From positions 329,755 through 393,754 of the forward strand of contig NZ_VSSR01000042.1 of assembly GCF_008123515.1 (NCBI RefSeq): a stretch of DNA of 64,000 bases, given 5' to 3'. This document shows, piece by piece, positions 37,390 through 47,883 of this stretch. The notes below the pieces were generated by a model, which made no database searches, had not been told where the DNA came from, and was given only the letters and a program-made list of their open reading frames with translations. The position numbers were made by a program, and so were the translations under genes. This DNA is from Bradyrhizobium cytisi. Lineage in GTDB: Bacteria > Pseudomonadota > Alphaproteobacteria > Rhizobiales > Xanthobacteraceae. Each line of letters starts with the position of its first letter. Position 1 is the stretch's first letter.

Positions 37390-37788
37390 ATGAGCCTCGC
37401 GCCATTGCTCGATGCCGCTCCGGCGATCCCGCTGCATGCCTTCGCGGCGATGGCGGCCTTCGTGCTCGGTCTCGTCCAGTTCGCCGCGCCCAAAGGCACA
37501 CTGCCGCATCGGACATTCGGCTGGATCTGGGTGGCGCTGATGGCCGTGGTGGCCGCGTCCTCGTTCTGGATCCACCAGATCCGCATGGTCGGGCCGTTCG
37601 GCCCGATCCACCTGCTGTCGATCTTCACGCTGGTGATGCTGCCGCTCGCGGTGTGGCGGGCGCACACCCACCGCGTGACCGATCACCGCCGCATCATGAT
37701 CCTGCTGTTTACCGGCGCGCTGGTCGTGGCTGGCCTGTTCACGCTGGTGCCCGGGCGCATCATGCACCAGGTGTTTTTCGGGGCATAA
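37390..37788 (+). CDS. DUF2306 integral membrane protein
   Basis: A 132-aa protein with four membrane segments. PLHAFAAMAAFVLGLVQF, LPHRTFGWIWVALM and HRVTDHRRIMILLFTGALVVAGLFTLVPGR are typical DUF2306 segments, with conserved His residues that could hold a heme or metal. It starts 30 bases after ssb and probably shares its transcript. Function unknown. Confidence 0.85.
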   Translation: MSLAPLLDAAPAIPLHAFAAMAAFVLGLVQFAAPKGTLPHRTFGWIWVALMAVVAASSFWIHQIRMVGPFGPIHLLSIFTLVMLPLAVWRAHTHRVTDHRRIMILLFTGALVVAGLFTLVPGRIMHQVFFGA

Positions 37789-37956
37789 CTGGTGGTTCCC
37801 GGCGGCTCGTTCCGGCGCCACTGACGACGATGGCGAGAAGCGCGTAAGTCTCTGGAAAAACAAACGGAAAAACCGCTTCCCAAGGGCTCGCAAGAGTGGT
37901 TATCAGAGCCTCGATACGCTATATGATTCCCAGATAAAAACTCACCGGATTCTCCC

Positions 37957-40689
<2,733 letters not shown>

Positions 40690-40690
40690 C

Positions 40691-40734
40691 GAGTGGCGAA
40701 TAGGGTGTGCAACTCTATTCGCTATTCGCCACTC
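40691..40734. repeat. 13-bp inverted repeat between gyrA and kup
   Basis: Arms GAGTGGCGAATAG (40691–40703) and CTATTCGCCACTC (40722–40734) are perfect complements with an 18-base loop that repeats part of the arm (CTATTCG twice). It sits between the convergent gyrA and kup stops and likely terminates both or is a small dispersed palindrome. Confidence 0.75.
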
Positions 40735-40742
40735 ACCCTTCG

Positions 40743-42653
40743 TTAGATCTCCAGCTCCGTGCCGAACTCCACGACCTGCTTGGTCGGCACGCCGAAGAAC
40801 GCCGCCGAGCGTTCGGCGTTGCGCTGGAGGAAGGCGAACAGGCCCTCGCGCCAGACCCACATGCCCGGGATGTCCTCGCTCGGGATGATGGTCTCGCGGC
40901 CGACATAATAGGTGATGTCGGAGAGGTCGATGCCGGGCAACTTGCCCTGGCGGCACGCGAGCGTCAGACCCTCATAGATCGTCGGGTTCTGCATGAAGCC
41001 GTAATGCAGGATCACGCGCGTGATGCCGGGGATGATCTCTATCACCTCGCAGCGGTCCGGGTCGGCGATGTGAGGCAGCTCCTCGATCAGCACGGTGACG
41101 AGGACGACGCGCTCGTGCAGCACGTGGTTGTGCTTGACGAATTGCGTCAGCGCGAGCGGCACGCCGTTCGGCGCGGACGCGAGGAACACGGCGGTGCCGG
41201 GGAGACGTGCGCTACATTTGTTGACCGCAGTCTCGATCAGGTCCTCTTCGGGCTGGCGCAGCTTTCCGCGCGCCGCCTCGACCAGCTTCACGCCGGCGCG
41301 CCAGGTCAGCATCAGGAAGGCGACGAGGGCGGCGAGCAGCAGCGGAAACCAGCCCCCCTCGAACAGCTTGATCGAGTTGGCGGAGAAGAAGACCACGTCG
41401 ATCACGAAGAAGAAGCCGTTCACCGGGACCACGAGCCAGGGCGAATAGCCCCACTGGATCGCGACCAGGGCGGCGAGCAGCGTGGTGATGGCCATCAGCA
41501 GCGAGACTGCGATACCGTAGGCGCCGGCGAGCGCGTCCGATGTGCCGAAGCTGACCACCGCACCGAGGGTTGCGGCGGCGAGCAGCCAATTCACCAGCGG
41601 CACGTAGATCTGGCCGATCGCGGCGCTCGTGGTGTGGCGGATCTGCATGCGCGGCAGGAAGCCGAGCTGGATCGACTGCTGGGTCAGCGAGAACACGCCG
41701 GAGATGATCGCCTGCGAGGCGATCACGGTCGCCACGGCCGAGAACGCGACCAGCGCGTAATGCAGGACGTCGGGGCAGAGCTGGAAGAACGGGTTCTCGA
41801 TCATGCCCGGGTCGGTGATCAGGAGCGCGGCCTGGCCGAAATAATTCAGCACCAGCGCCGGCAGGCAGATCGCGAACCACGCCAGCCGGATCGGCAGGCG
41901 CCCGAAGTGGCCCATGTCGGCATACATGGCCTCGCCGCCGGTCACGGCGAGGAAGGCCGCGCCGAGGATCGCGAAGGAGATATGGAAGTCCTGGTGGATC
42001 AGGAAGTCGAACGCGTAGAGCGGGCTCAACGCCGCCAGCACCGCCGGCGCCTTGATGATGCCATGGATGCCGAGCGCGGCCAGCACGAAGAACCAGGCCA
42101 GCATCACCGGTCCGAAGATGCGGCCGATGAAGCCGGTGCCCTGCTTTTGCATCACGAACAGGCCGACCAGGATGACGATGGTGATGGGCACGACCGCCGG
42201 CGCGAGCGAGGGGGCGTCGACCTTGAGGCCCTCGATGGCTGACAGCACCGAGATCGCCGGCGTGATCGCGCCATCGCCATAGAGCAACGCCGCGCCGATC
42301 AGGCCGACCACCAGGAGATGGGCGCGCCAGGTGCCTGGCTGCGCGTGACGGGCATGCAGCAGCGCCAGCAGCGCGACGATGCCGCCTTCGCCGCGGTTAT
42401 CCGCGCGCAGGATCAGTAGTGCGTATTTCAGCGAGATGATCAGCAGCAGCGCCCACAGGATCAGCGAGGCAACGCCCAGGACAGCCTCGGGAGACACTGT
42501 GCCGCCATGCGCGGCCGCCTTGGCGGCTTCCTTCAGGGCGTAGAGGGGGCTGGTGCCGATATCGCCATAGACCACCCCGAGGGCGCCCAAGGTCATGGCA
42601 ATCGGCAGCGGGTCAGGATGATGGCCGGAAGCGACTGCGGGCGTACTGGACAA
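40743..42653 (-). CDS. kup: KUP-family potassium uptake protein
   Basis: A 636-aa inner-membrane K+:H+ symporter. The N-terminal signature GALGVVYGDIGTSPLYALKE is complete, followed by about 12 membrane segments and a ~150-residue cytoplasmic C-terminal domain that starts after residue 450. LYGDGAITPAISVLSAIEG in helix 3 is the family pore motif. Length is typical for rhizobial Kup. It converges with gyrA. The upstream 130 bases hold no visible regulator site. Confidence 0.95.
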   Translation of the reverse strand: MSSTPAVASGHHPDPLPIAMTLGALGVVYGDIGTSPLYALKEAAKAAAHGGTVSPEAVLGVASLILWALLLIISLKYALLILRADNRGEGGIVALLALLHARHAQPGTWRAHLLVVGLIGAALLYGDGAITPAISVLSAIEGLKVDAPSLAPAVVPITIVILVGLFVMQKQGTGFIGRIFGPVMLAWFFVLAALGIHGIIKAPAVLAALSPLYAFDFLIHQDFHISFAILGAAFLAVTGGEAMYADMGHFGRLPIRLAWFAICLPALVLNYFGQAALLITDPGMIENPFFQLCPDVLHYALVAFSAVATVIASQAIISGVFSLTQQSIQLGFLPRMQIRHTTSAAIGQIYVPLVNWLLAAATLGAVVSFGTSDALAGAYGIAVSLLMAITTLLAALVAIQWGYSPWLVVPVNGFFFVIDVVFFSANSIKLFEGGWFPLLLAALVAFLMLTWRAGVKLVEAARGKLRQPEEDLIETAVNKCSARLPGTAVFLASAPNGVPLALTQFVKHNHVLHERVVLVTVLIEELPHIADPDRCEVIEIIPGITRVILHYGFMQNPTIYEGLTLACRQGKLPGIDLSDITYYVGRETIIPSEDIPGMWVWREGLFAFLQRNAERSAAFFGVPTKQVVEFGTELEI

Positions 42654-42785
42654 AGGCGACCCCCCGATGGGATCGCGCCCTACGGGCCATTCCGAGGAGC
42701 GCGGGCGTCACGCAGTCTGCGACGAGACGCCGCAAATATCCATGGTGTTTATCGCGAGGTTCATGACGCCGAGCTGACAGACCGC

Positions 42786-43043
42786 CTACGGGGTGCGGTC
42801 CGCCGTCACCAAGCGAGCGACGCGAACGTCAGCCTTGGTGCCGGCGCGGCGCAGGCAGGACGCCTCGAAATTGGGCCAGGCCCGCTGCGAGCAGTCCCTG
42901 CCGATGGTCTTGATGTCGAGCCTATCGGCCTTGGCAAGCGGCTGCGGGACGCTCGCTTCAACGGTGGGAGCAAAACCGGGCAGGAAGGTGAGAGCAGTAG
43001 CAACACACGCAGCGATAGCGATCGCTGAAAGAGCCTTGATCAT
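42786..43043 (-). CDS. Small secreted protein, unknown
   Basis: An 85-aa exported protein: signal peptide about residues 1–30 (MIKALSAIAIAACVATALTF), then a mature part with two Cys in IGRDCSQRAWPNFEASCLR, a spacing that suggests a disulfide in the periplasm. AGGGGACC is upstream of the ATG. This type of short CxxxxWPxxxxxCL protein recurs in Bradyrhizobium; no function is known to me. Confidence 0.72.
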   Translation of the reverse strand: MIKALSAIAIAACVATALTFLPGFAPTVEASVPQPLAKADRLDIKTIGRDCSQRAWPNFEASCLRRAGTKADVRVARLVTADRTP

Positions 43044-43316
43044 TTGACGGTCCCCTGTGATGCGGCCGCTACGCCCGGTGTGTGCGGCCCGTCATTCGTT
43101 GGCTGGATTAGTAACCATGACCAGTTTCCGGACGTCTTCGCCGACGCCGGAAATGGTTTCGTTCGTGCGCCGTTTTGTTTCGCGGACACCCCGAGGACGA
43201 AACAATCCGGGGCCTTCCGACAGGGGACTGGCGGAAAAACCGGCAGGAAACGGGCAAGGAGCTGGCAAGGAACCTGTCCGGCTTGCCGGGCCGGACGGGG
43301 CGCGGTAGGACGTGCC

Positions 43317-43814
43317 ATGCCGCGCATTGCCTTCTATCCGGGTTCCTTCGACCCCATCACCAACGGCCATCTGGACGTGGTCCGGAACAGTGTCCCGCTG
43401 TGCGATCGCCTTGTGGTCGCGGTCGGGGTCCATCCCGGCAAGAAGCCGCTATTCTCGACCGAGGAGCGGCTCAAGATGCTTCACGATGTCTGCGGGCCGG
43501 TCGCGGCCCAGGCCGGCTGCACGCTCGAGGCCGTGACCTACGACGATCTCGCAGTCACCGCGGCGCGCAAGTACGGCGCGACCATCATGATTCGGGGTCT
43601 GCGCGACGGCACCGACCTCGACTACGAGATGCGGCTCGCCGGCATGAACGGCACCATGGCCCCAGACGTGCAAACCGTCTTCCTGCCGGCCTCTCCAGTG
43701 GTCCGCCCGATTACCGGCACATTGGTGCGCCAGATCGCCGCCATGGGCGGAGACATCACGGCCTTCGTACCGCCGCTTGTTGCATCCCAGCTCAAGGCAA
43801 AATTCGCCGGATAA
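43317..43814 (+). CDS. coaD: Phosphopantetheine adenylyltransferase
   Basis: CoaD transfers AMP to 4'-phosphopantetheine, the penultimate step of coenzyme A synthesis. A 165-aa nucleotidyltransferase: YPGSFDPITNGHLDVV (residues 7–22) with the HxGH-like TNGH, RGLRDGTDLDYE in the middle, and the ISSTxxR-like site as PITGTLVRQIAA. The frame is open for 90 codons upstream, but the family starts at MPRIAFYPGSFDP (ATG 43317, GTAGGACG before it). Two cyclophilin genes and queA follow in the same direction. Confidence 0.96.
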   Translation: MPRIAFYPGSFDPITNGHLDVVRNSVPLCDRLVVAVGVHPGKKPLFSTEERLKMLHDVCGPVAAQAGCTLEAVTYDDLAVTAARKYGATIMIRGLRDGTDLDYEMRLAGMNGTMAPDVQTVFLPASPVVRPITGTLVRQIAAMGGDITAFVPPLVASQLKAKFAG

Positions 43815-43851
43815 CGGCGCGCTTTTTCATCTCACCTGATCCGGAGTTTCC

Positions 43852-44427
43852 ATGATCCGTCGTCTCGCAATTCTTGCCACGATGTTCGTCGCGCTGATTG
43901 GCGCAGTCCCGGCGGTGGCGCAGCAGCTGCCGGCCAATCTCGACAAGGCCAACGCGCTCGTCATCGACACCACCAAGGGCCGCATCGTCATCAAGCTCAG
44001 GACCGACCTTGCGCCGCAGCACGCCGAGCGCCTCAAGCAGCTTGCGCGCGAAGGCTTCTACAACAACGTGCCGTTCCACCGCGTGATGGACGGCTTCATG
44101 GCCCAGACCGGCGACGGCCAGAACGGCAACGGCACCGGCGGCTCGAAATATCCGAACCTGAAGCAGGAATTCTCCAAGGTTCATTTCGCCCGCGGCATCG
44201 TCGGCATGGCCCGGCGCGGCGACAGCGTCGATACCGCCAACTCGCAGTTCTTCATCATGTTCGCCGACGGCGGCAGCCTCGATAACCAGTACACCGTGGT
44301 CGGCGAGGTCGTGCAGGGCATGGATGTCGTCGACAAGCTGAAGAAGGCACCGGCCGGCTCGCCCGGCGGCACCGTCACCGATCCCGACAAGATGGTGAAG
44401 GTGCAGGTCGCCTCCGACATCAAGTAG
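43852..44427 (+). CDS. Periplasmic cyclophilin-type peptidyl-prolyl isomerase
   Basis: A 191-aa PpiA-like isomerase that speeds proline cis–trans change in exported proteins. Signal peptide residues 1–24 (ending AVAQQ). Active-site features FYNNVPFHRVMDGFMAQTGD, with the catalytic Arg in FHRV, and NSQFFIMFADG. Next to it, after a 141-aa gene, is a cytoplasmic cyclophilin, so periplasmic and cytoplasmic forms sit in one operon. Confidence 0.93.
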   Translation: MIRRLAILATMFVALIGAVPAVAQQLPANLDKANALVIDTTKGRIVIKLRTDLAPQHAERLKQLAREGFYNNVPFHRVMDGFMAQTGDGQNGNGTGGSKYPNLKQEFSKVHFARGIVGMARRGDSVDTANSQFFIMFADGGSLDNQYTVVGEVVQGMDVVDKLKKAPAGSPGGTVTDPDKMVKVQVASDIK

Positions 44428-44435
44428 CCGGGACG

Positions 44436-44861
44436 ATGGCGCGCCGCGGCGACAGGCTCCTGTTCGCTGCCGCGGCGCTGCTGCTCGGCATCACCGGTGC
44501 AGCCGCAGAGGACGCACCGGTCAACACCATCCAGGACGTCTTCCAGCACTTGCGGACCTGCTGGAAGCCACCACCGCCCAGCAAGGCTCGCCCTATCGAC
44601 ATCACCGTCGTCGTGAGCTTTAACCGGGCCGGAAACATTCTGGGCCATCCGCGGATTACCTATGAATCCGCGGAGGCCTCCGACAATGACCGGCTGCAAT
44701 ACCGGATCGCAGTGATGGAGGCGTTGCAACGCTGCACGCCGATGCCATTTACCGATGCAATGGCCGGCGCCGCCGCGGGACGTCCATTCGCGATCCAGTT
44801 CCGTAACCGCAAAACTTCACCTGACAAGACTTCACCCCCAACGCAAGAGAGACGAGCATGA
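44436..44861 (+). CDS. Small periplasmic protein with TonB/TolA C-terminal-like fold
   Basis: A 141-aa exported protein. Signal peptide residues 1–25. The mature part has CWKPPPPSKARPIDITVVVSF, a ~40-residue stretch, then LQRCTPMPFTDAMAGAAAGRPFAIQF. That pattern (Cys…VxxSFxxxGxI…Cys, ending in a beta strand IQF) resembles the C-terminal domain of TolA/TonB, without the helical spacer. The two Cys probably form a disulfide. Its stop overlaps the next start by ATGA, so it is coupled with the cytoplasmic cyclophilin. Confidence 0.7.
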   Translation: MARRGDRLLFAAAALLLGITGAAAEDAPVNTIQDVFQHLRTCWKPPPPSKARPIDITVVVSFNRAGNILGHPRITYESAEASDNDRLQYRIAVMEALQRCTPMPFTDAMAGAAAGRPFAIQFRNRKTSPDKTSPPTQERRA

Positions 44862-45322
44862 GCGTCACCGAAAACACATTGATCCTCGAGACTACGCAGG
44901 GACCCGTCACCATCGAGATGCGGCCCGACCTGGCGCCCGGCCATGTCGCGCGCATCAAGGAGCTGGTCCGCGAAGGCTTCTACGACGGCATCGTGTTCCA
45001 TCGCGTGATCGAAGGCTTCATGGCGCAGACCGGCTGCCCGCACGGCACCGGCACCGGCGGCTCGGGCCAGAAGCTGAAGGCCGAGTTCAACAAGGAGCCG
45101 CATGTGCGCGGCGTGACCTCGATGGCCCGTGCGGCGAGCCCCGACTCCGCCGACAGCCAGTTCTTCATCGTGTTCGACGACGCCCGTTTCCTCGACAACC
45201 AGTACACGGTGTGGGGCAAGGTGACCGAGGGCATGGAGAACGTCGACAAGATCAAGCGCGGCGAGCCGGTGCAGAATCCCGACAAGATCGTCAAGGCGCG
45301 GATGGCGGCTGACAAGGAGTAA
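44858..45322 (+). CDS. Cytoplasmic cyclophilin-type peptidyl-prolyl isomerase
   Basis: A 154-aa PpiB-like isomerase without signal peptide. Active site FYDGIVFHRVIEGFMAQTGC with the catalytic Arg in FHRV, and DSQFFIVFDDARFLDNQYTVWG. It starts inside the stop codon of the previous gene (ATGA). A REP-like inverted repeat separates it from queA. Confidence 0.94.
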   Translation: MSVTENTLILETTQGPVTIEMRPDLAPGHVARIKELVREGFYDGIVFHRVIEGFMAQTGCPHGTGTGGSGQKLKAEFNKEPHVRGVTSMARAASPDSADSQFFIVFDDARFLDNQYTVWGKVTEGMENVDKIKRGEPVQNPDKIVKARMAADKE

Positions 45323-45331
45323 CAGTTGTCG

Positions 45332-45430
45332 CTGTCATGCTCCGCGAAGGCGGGGCATCCAGTAACCGCCGGCTCTGGTCACGACAAATATCGTGAGTAC
45401 TGGATCGCCCGCCTTCGCGGGCGATGACAG
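45332..45430. repeat. Imperfect long inverted repeat (REP-like) before queA
   Basis: Left arm 45332–45364 (begins CTGTCATGCTCCGCGAAGG) and right arm 45398–45430 (ends CTTCGCGGGCGATGACAG) pair over about 33 bases with a few mismatches, around a loop that itself has GTCACGAC/TCGTGAG. It ends 9 bases before the queA start codon, so the folded form would reach the ribosome binding site. The sequence type is a common dispersed repeat in Bradyrhizobium. Confidence 0.8.
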
Positions 45431-45439
45431 GTTCTGGAA

Positions 45440-46513
45440 ATGCGCACCGACCTGTTCGATTTCGACCTGCCTCCCGAGCGCATCGCGTTGCGCCCGGCGA
45501 GCCCGCGCGACTCCGCCAAGATGCTGGTCGTGGAGAACGGCGCGCTGCGCGACCAGACCATCGCCGACTTGCCGCACTGGCTGAAGGACGGCGACCAGCT
45601 CGTCGTCAACGACACCAAGGTGATTTCGGCGCAACTCAAAGGCCGCCGCATCGGCCGCGAGACCGAGCCGAAGATCGAGGCCACGCTGATCAAGCGTCTC
45701 GACGGCTCGCGCTGGCAGGCGCTGGTGAAGCCCGCGAAGAAGCTTGTCGTCGGCGACCGCATCCGCTTCGGCAATGAAGGCAAGGTCTGCCTGCTCGGCC
45801 ATCTCGATGCCGAGGTCGAGGCCAAGGGTGGGGAAGGCGAGGTGACGCTGTCGTTCTCGTTCCACGGCCCGGCGCTCGATCAGGCCATCGCCGATCTCGG
45901 CAGCCCGCCGCTGCCGCCCTACATCGCTTCGAAACGTACGCCTGACGATCAGGATCTCGCCGACTACCAGACCATGTTCGCGGCGAACGAGGGGGCGGTT
46001 GCAGCTCCCACCGCGGGTCTGCATTTCACGCCGGCGCTGGAGCAGGCGCTCGGCGCGCGCGGCGTCGGCATCAACCGCATCACGCTGCATGTGGGGGCAG
46101 GGACCTTCCTGCCGGTCAAGGTCGACGACACCGACGGCCACAAGATGCACGCCGAGTGGGGCACGATCTCCGCGGAGACGGCGGAGCGGCTCAACACGGC
46201 GCGCAAAAACAGCGGCCGCATCATCGCCGTTGGCACCACGTCATTGCGGCTGCTCGAAAGCGCCGCCAGCGAGGACGGCACCATCCAGCCGTTCACCGCC
46301 GAGACCTCGATCTTCATCACGCCGGGCTATCGCTTCCGCGCGGTCGATGTCCTGATGACGAATTTTCATTTGCCGAAGTCGACGCTCTTCATGCTGGTGT
46401 CGGCTTTCGCCGGCCTGGATACGATGAAGCAGGCCTATGCCCACGCGATTGCGAATGGATACCGCTTCTATTCGTATGGCGACGCGTGTTTGTTGTTTCG
46501 GGCGCGCGACTAA
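45440..46513 (+). CDS. queA: S-adenosylmethionine:tRNA ribosyltransferase-isomerase
   Basis: QueA adds the cyclopentene part (from AdoMet ribose) to preQ1 in tRNA on the way to queuosine. A 357-aa protein: MRTDLFDFDLPPERIALRP, LVVNDTKVISAQLKGRR, GLHFTPALEQAL and MLVSAFAGLDTMKQAYAHAI are all family signatures. The usual start ATG 45440 comes 9 bases after the inverted repeat. Tgt, the enzyme that installs preQ1, is 4.5 kb downstream rather than adjacent. Confidence 0.96.
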   Translation: MRTDLFDFDLPPERIALRPASPRDSAKMLVVENGALRDQTIADLPHWLKDGDQLVVNDTKVISAQLKGRRIGRETEPKIEATLIKRLDGSRWQALVKPAKKLVVGDRIRFGNEGKVCLLGHLDAEVEAKGGEGEVTLSFSFHGPALDQAIADLGSPPLPPYIASKRTPDDQDLADYQTMFAANEGAVAAPTAGLHFTPALEQALGARGVGINRITLHVGAGTFLPVKVDDTDGHKMHAEWGTISAETAERLNTARKNSGRIIAVGTTSLRLLESAASEDGTIQPFTAETSIFITPGYRFRAVDVLMTNFHLPKSTLFMLVSAFAGLDTMKQAYAHAIANGYRFYSYGDACLLFRARD

Positions 46514-46527
46514 CACCGGCGATGTAG

Positions 46528-46618
46528 TAGGGTGGGCAAAGCGAAGCGTGCCCACCATCTTTCCTGAATGCGCGGTAAGAGTGGTGGGCACGGCGCTCGC
46601 GCGCCTTTGCCCACCCTA
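46528..46618. repeat. Inverted repeat between queA and asd
   Basis: TAGGGTGGGCAAA (46528–46540) pairs with TTTGCCCACCCTA near 46606–46618, and an inner GTGCCCACC/GGTGGGCAC pair (about 46548 and 46581) extends it to a cruciform-like structure. Located between the convergent queA and asd stops. It is another sequence type I recognise as dispersed in Bradyrhizobium. Confidence 0.8.
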
Positions 46619-46627
46619 GGATACCGG

Positions 46628-47653
46628 TTACGCCATCACCCGCTGCGGCAACAGCTCCGCGATCTGTACCGCGTTCAATGCTGCGCCCTTGAGCAGCTGA
46701 TCGGCGGCCACGAACATCGAGATCGAATGTCCGGAGGGGTCGCTGAGATCCTTACGGATGCGGCCGACCAGGACGTCGTCCTGGCCCGAGGCGTCGATCG
46801 GCATCGGAAAGTAGTTCCTCACGCGATCGTCGACGACCTTCACGCCCGGGGCCTGCGCCATGATGGCGCGAACCTGGTCCTCGGTGATCGGTTTCTCGCA
46901 TTCGAAGGTGATGGCCTCGCAATGGGCGCGTAGCACGGGCACGCGGACGCAGGTGACGCCAATGGCGATCTTCTCGTCCTCAAAAATCTTGCGGGTCTCC
47001 TTGATGACTTTGGTCTCTTCGTCGTTGTAGCCGGTCTCGGGGTCGACGGCGGTGTTGTGATTGAAGAGGTTGAAGGCGTAGGGGTGCGGCATCACCTTGG
47101 GCGTATAGACCTGCCCGTTGAGATTGGCGCGAGTGGACTCGACGAGCTCGTCCATCGCGGCAGCGCCAGCACCGGAGGCTGCCTGATAGGTCGAGATGAT
47201 GACGCGCTTGATGCGGTTGTTCTGATGGATCGGCCAGAGCGGCACCAGTGCGGTGATCGCGGCGCAATTCGGATTGGCAATGATGCCCTTGTGGTCGCGG
47301 ATGCGGTTGCCGTTGACCTCGGGGATCACCAGCGGCACGTTCGGGTCCATCCGGAAGGCGGAGGAGTTGTCGACGACGACGGCGCCGGCCTTGACCGCGA
47401 GCGGCGCATACTTCTTCGAGATGCTGCCGCCAGCGGAGAACAGGGCGATATCGACGCCCTCGAAGGCGCGTTCGGTCAGCTCCTCGATGACGATGGTCTG
47501 GCCACGGAACGACACCGTCTTGCCGGCGGAGCGGGCGCTGGCGAGCGCCTTGAGCTTACTGATGCGAAAGCCGCGCTTGTCCATGGTGGCGATGAATTCG
47601 GCGCCTACCGCACCGGTGACGCCGACAATCGCGACGACGGGATCGTTACTCAC
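46628..47653 (-). CDS. asd: Aspartate-semialdehyde dehydrogenase
   Basis: Asd reduces aspartyl phosphate to aspartate semialdehyde, the branch compound for lysine/diaminopimelate, threonine, isoleucine and methionine. NADP loop VGVTGAVGAEF at residues ~8–18, catalytic Cys near 130 in NPNCAAI, and HPYAFNLFNH and RVPVLRAHCEAI downstream. The frame is open to 47686 with an ATG at 47665; GTG 47653 is preferred because GGAGGA lies 4 bases upstream and the length (341 aa) fits. A terminator hairpin and a Thr-rich leader peptide precede it, which points to attenuation control. Confidence 0.95.
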   Translation of the reverse strand: MSNDPVVAIVGVTGAVGAEFIATMDKRGFRISKLKALASARSAGKTVSFRGQTIVIEELTERAFEGVDIALFSAGGSISKKYAPLAVKAGAVVVDNSSAFRMDPNVPLVIPEVNGNRIRDHKGIIANPNCAAITALVPLWPIHQNNRIKRVIISTYQAASGAGAAAMDELVESTRANLNGQVYTPKVMPHPYAFNLFNHNTAVDPETGYNDEETKVIKETRKIFEDEKIAIGVTCVRVPVLRAHCEAITFECEKPITEDQVRAIMAQAPGVKVVDDRVRNYFPMPIDASGQDDVLVGRIRKDLSDPSGHSISMFVAADQLLKGAALNAVQIAELLPQRVMA

Positions 47654-47683
47654 TGTGTCCTCCATTGAGATCGATTTAGACAA

Positions 47684-47717
47684 CAAAAAAGCCCCGGACC
47701 TTCGAGGGGCGGGGCTT
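47684..47717 (-). terminator. Leader terminator (attenuator) before asd
   Basis: On the minus strand AAGCCCCG (47717–47710) pairs perfectly with CGGGGCTT (47696–47689), with a 13-base loop and six T following. It lies between the leader peptide and the asd start, so transcription would stop here before asd unless the stem is prevented. CGGGGC inside the leader peptide gene (47774–47769) is complementary to the first arm and could form a competing structure. Confidence 0.8.
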
Positions 47718-47746
47718 CGGTAGAGCTGATGCGTTTTAGTCGACGA

Positions 47747-47818
47747 CTACGCGCGCACGCCTCCCCGGGCCCCGAAAGCCGTGGTGGTTTTGATCGTGCG
47801 TTTGGTGGTCGTGAACAT
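47747..47818 (-). CDS. Thr-rich leader peptide of asd (attenuation), 23 aa
   Basis: ATG 47818 to TAG 47747 encodes MFTTTKRTIKTTTAFGARGG followed by VRA: 7 Thr in the first 13 residues plus Lys, Lys and Ile, all aspartate-family amino acids made through Asd. The ATG comes 8 bases after a good −10 (see the promoter), so transcription should start at or next to the A of the ATG and the peptide would be read from a leaderless mRNA; no ribosome binding site is present. An attenuator hairpin lies 30 bases beyond the stop. Ribosome stalling at Thr codons when charged tRNA is scarce would let asd be transcribed. The peptide is inferred from sequence only. Confidence 0.7.
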   Translation of the reverse strand: MFTTTKRTIKTTTAFGARGGVRA

Positions 47819-47826
47819 GGCGGCGA

Positions 47827-47855
47827 CTTATGCGGGAGAGTTTTGCGCCCGTCAA
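47827..47855 (-). promoter_or_regulatory. Promoter of the asd leader
   Basis: On the minus strand TTGACG (47855–47850), a 17-base spacer and CATAAG (47832–47827). The predicted transcript start is around 47820–47818, on top of the leader ATG. Confidence 0.6.
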
Positions 47856-47883
47856 TGGGTTTTCGGCGGGATTGTAGCCTGCG

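Noticed and set aside
37796..37817. GTTC…GTTC pair upstream of gyrA as an SOS box
   Set aside because: The spacing is 10 bases, not the required 7.
40707..42242. 511-codon plus-strand frame opposite kup
   Set aside because: His/Gln/Asp-rich shadow of kup with no motif.
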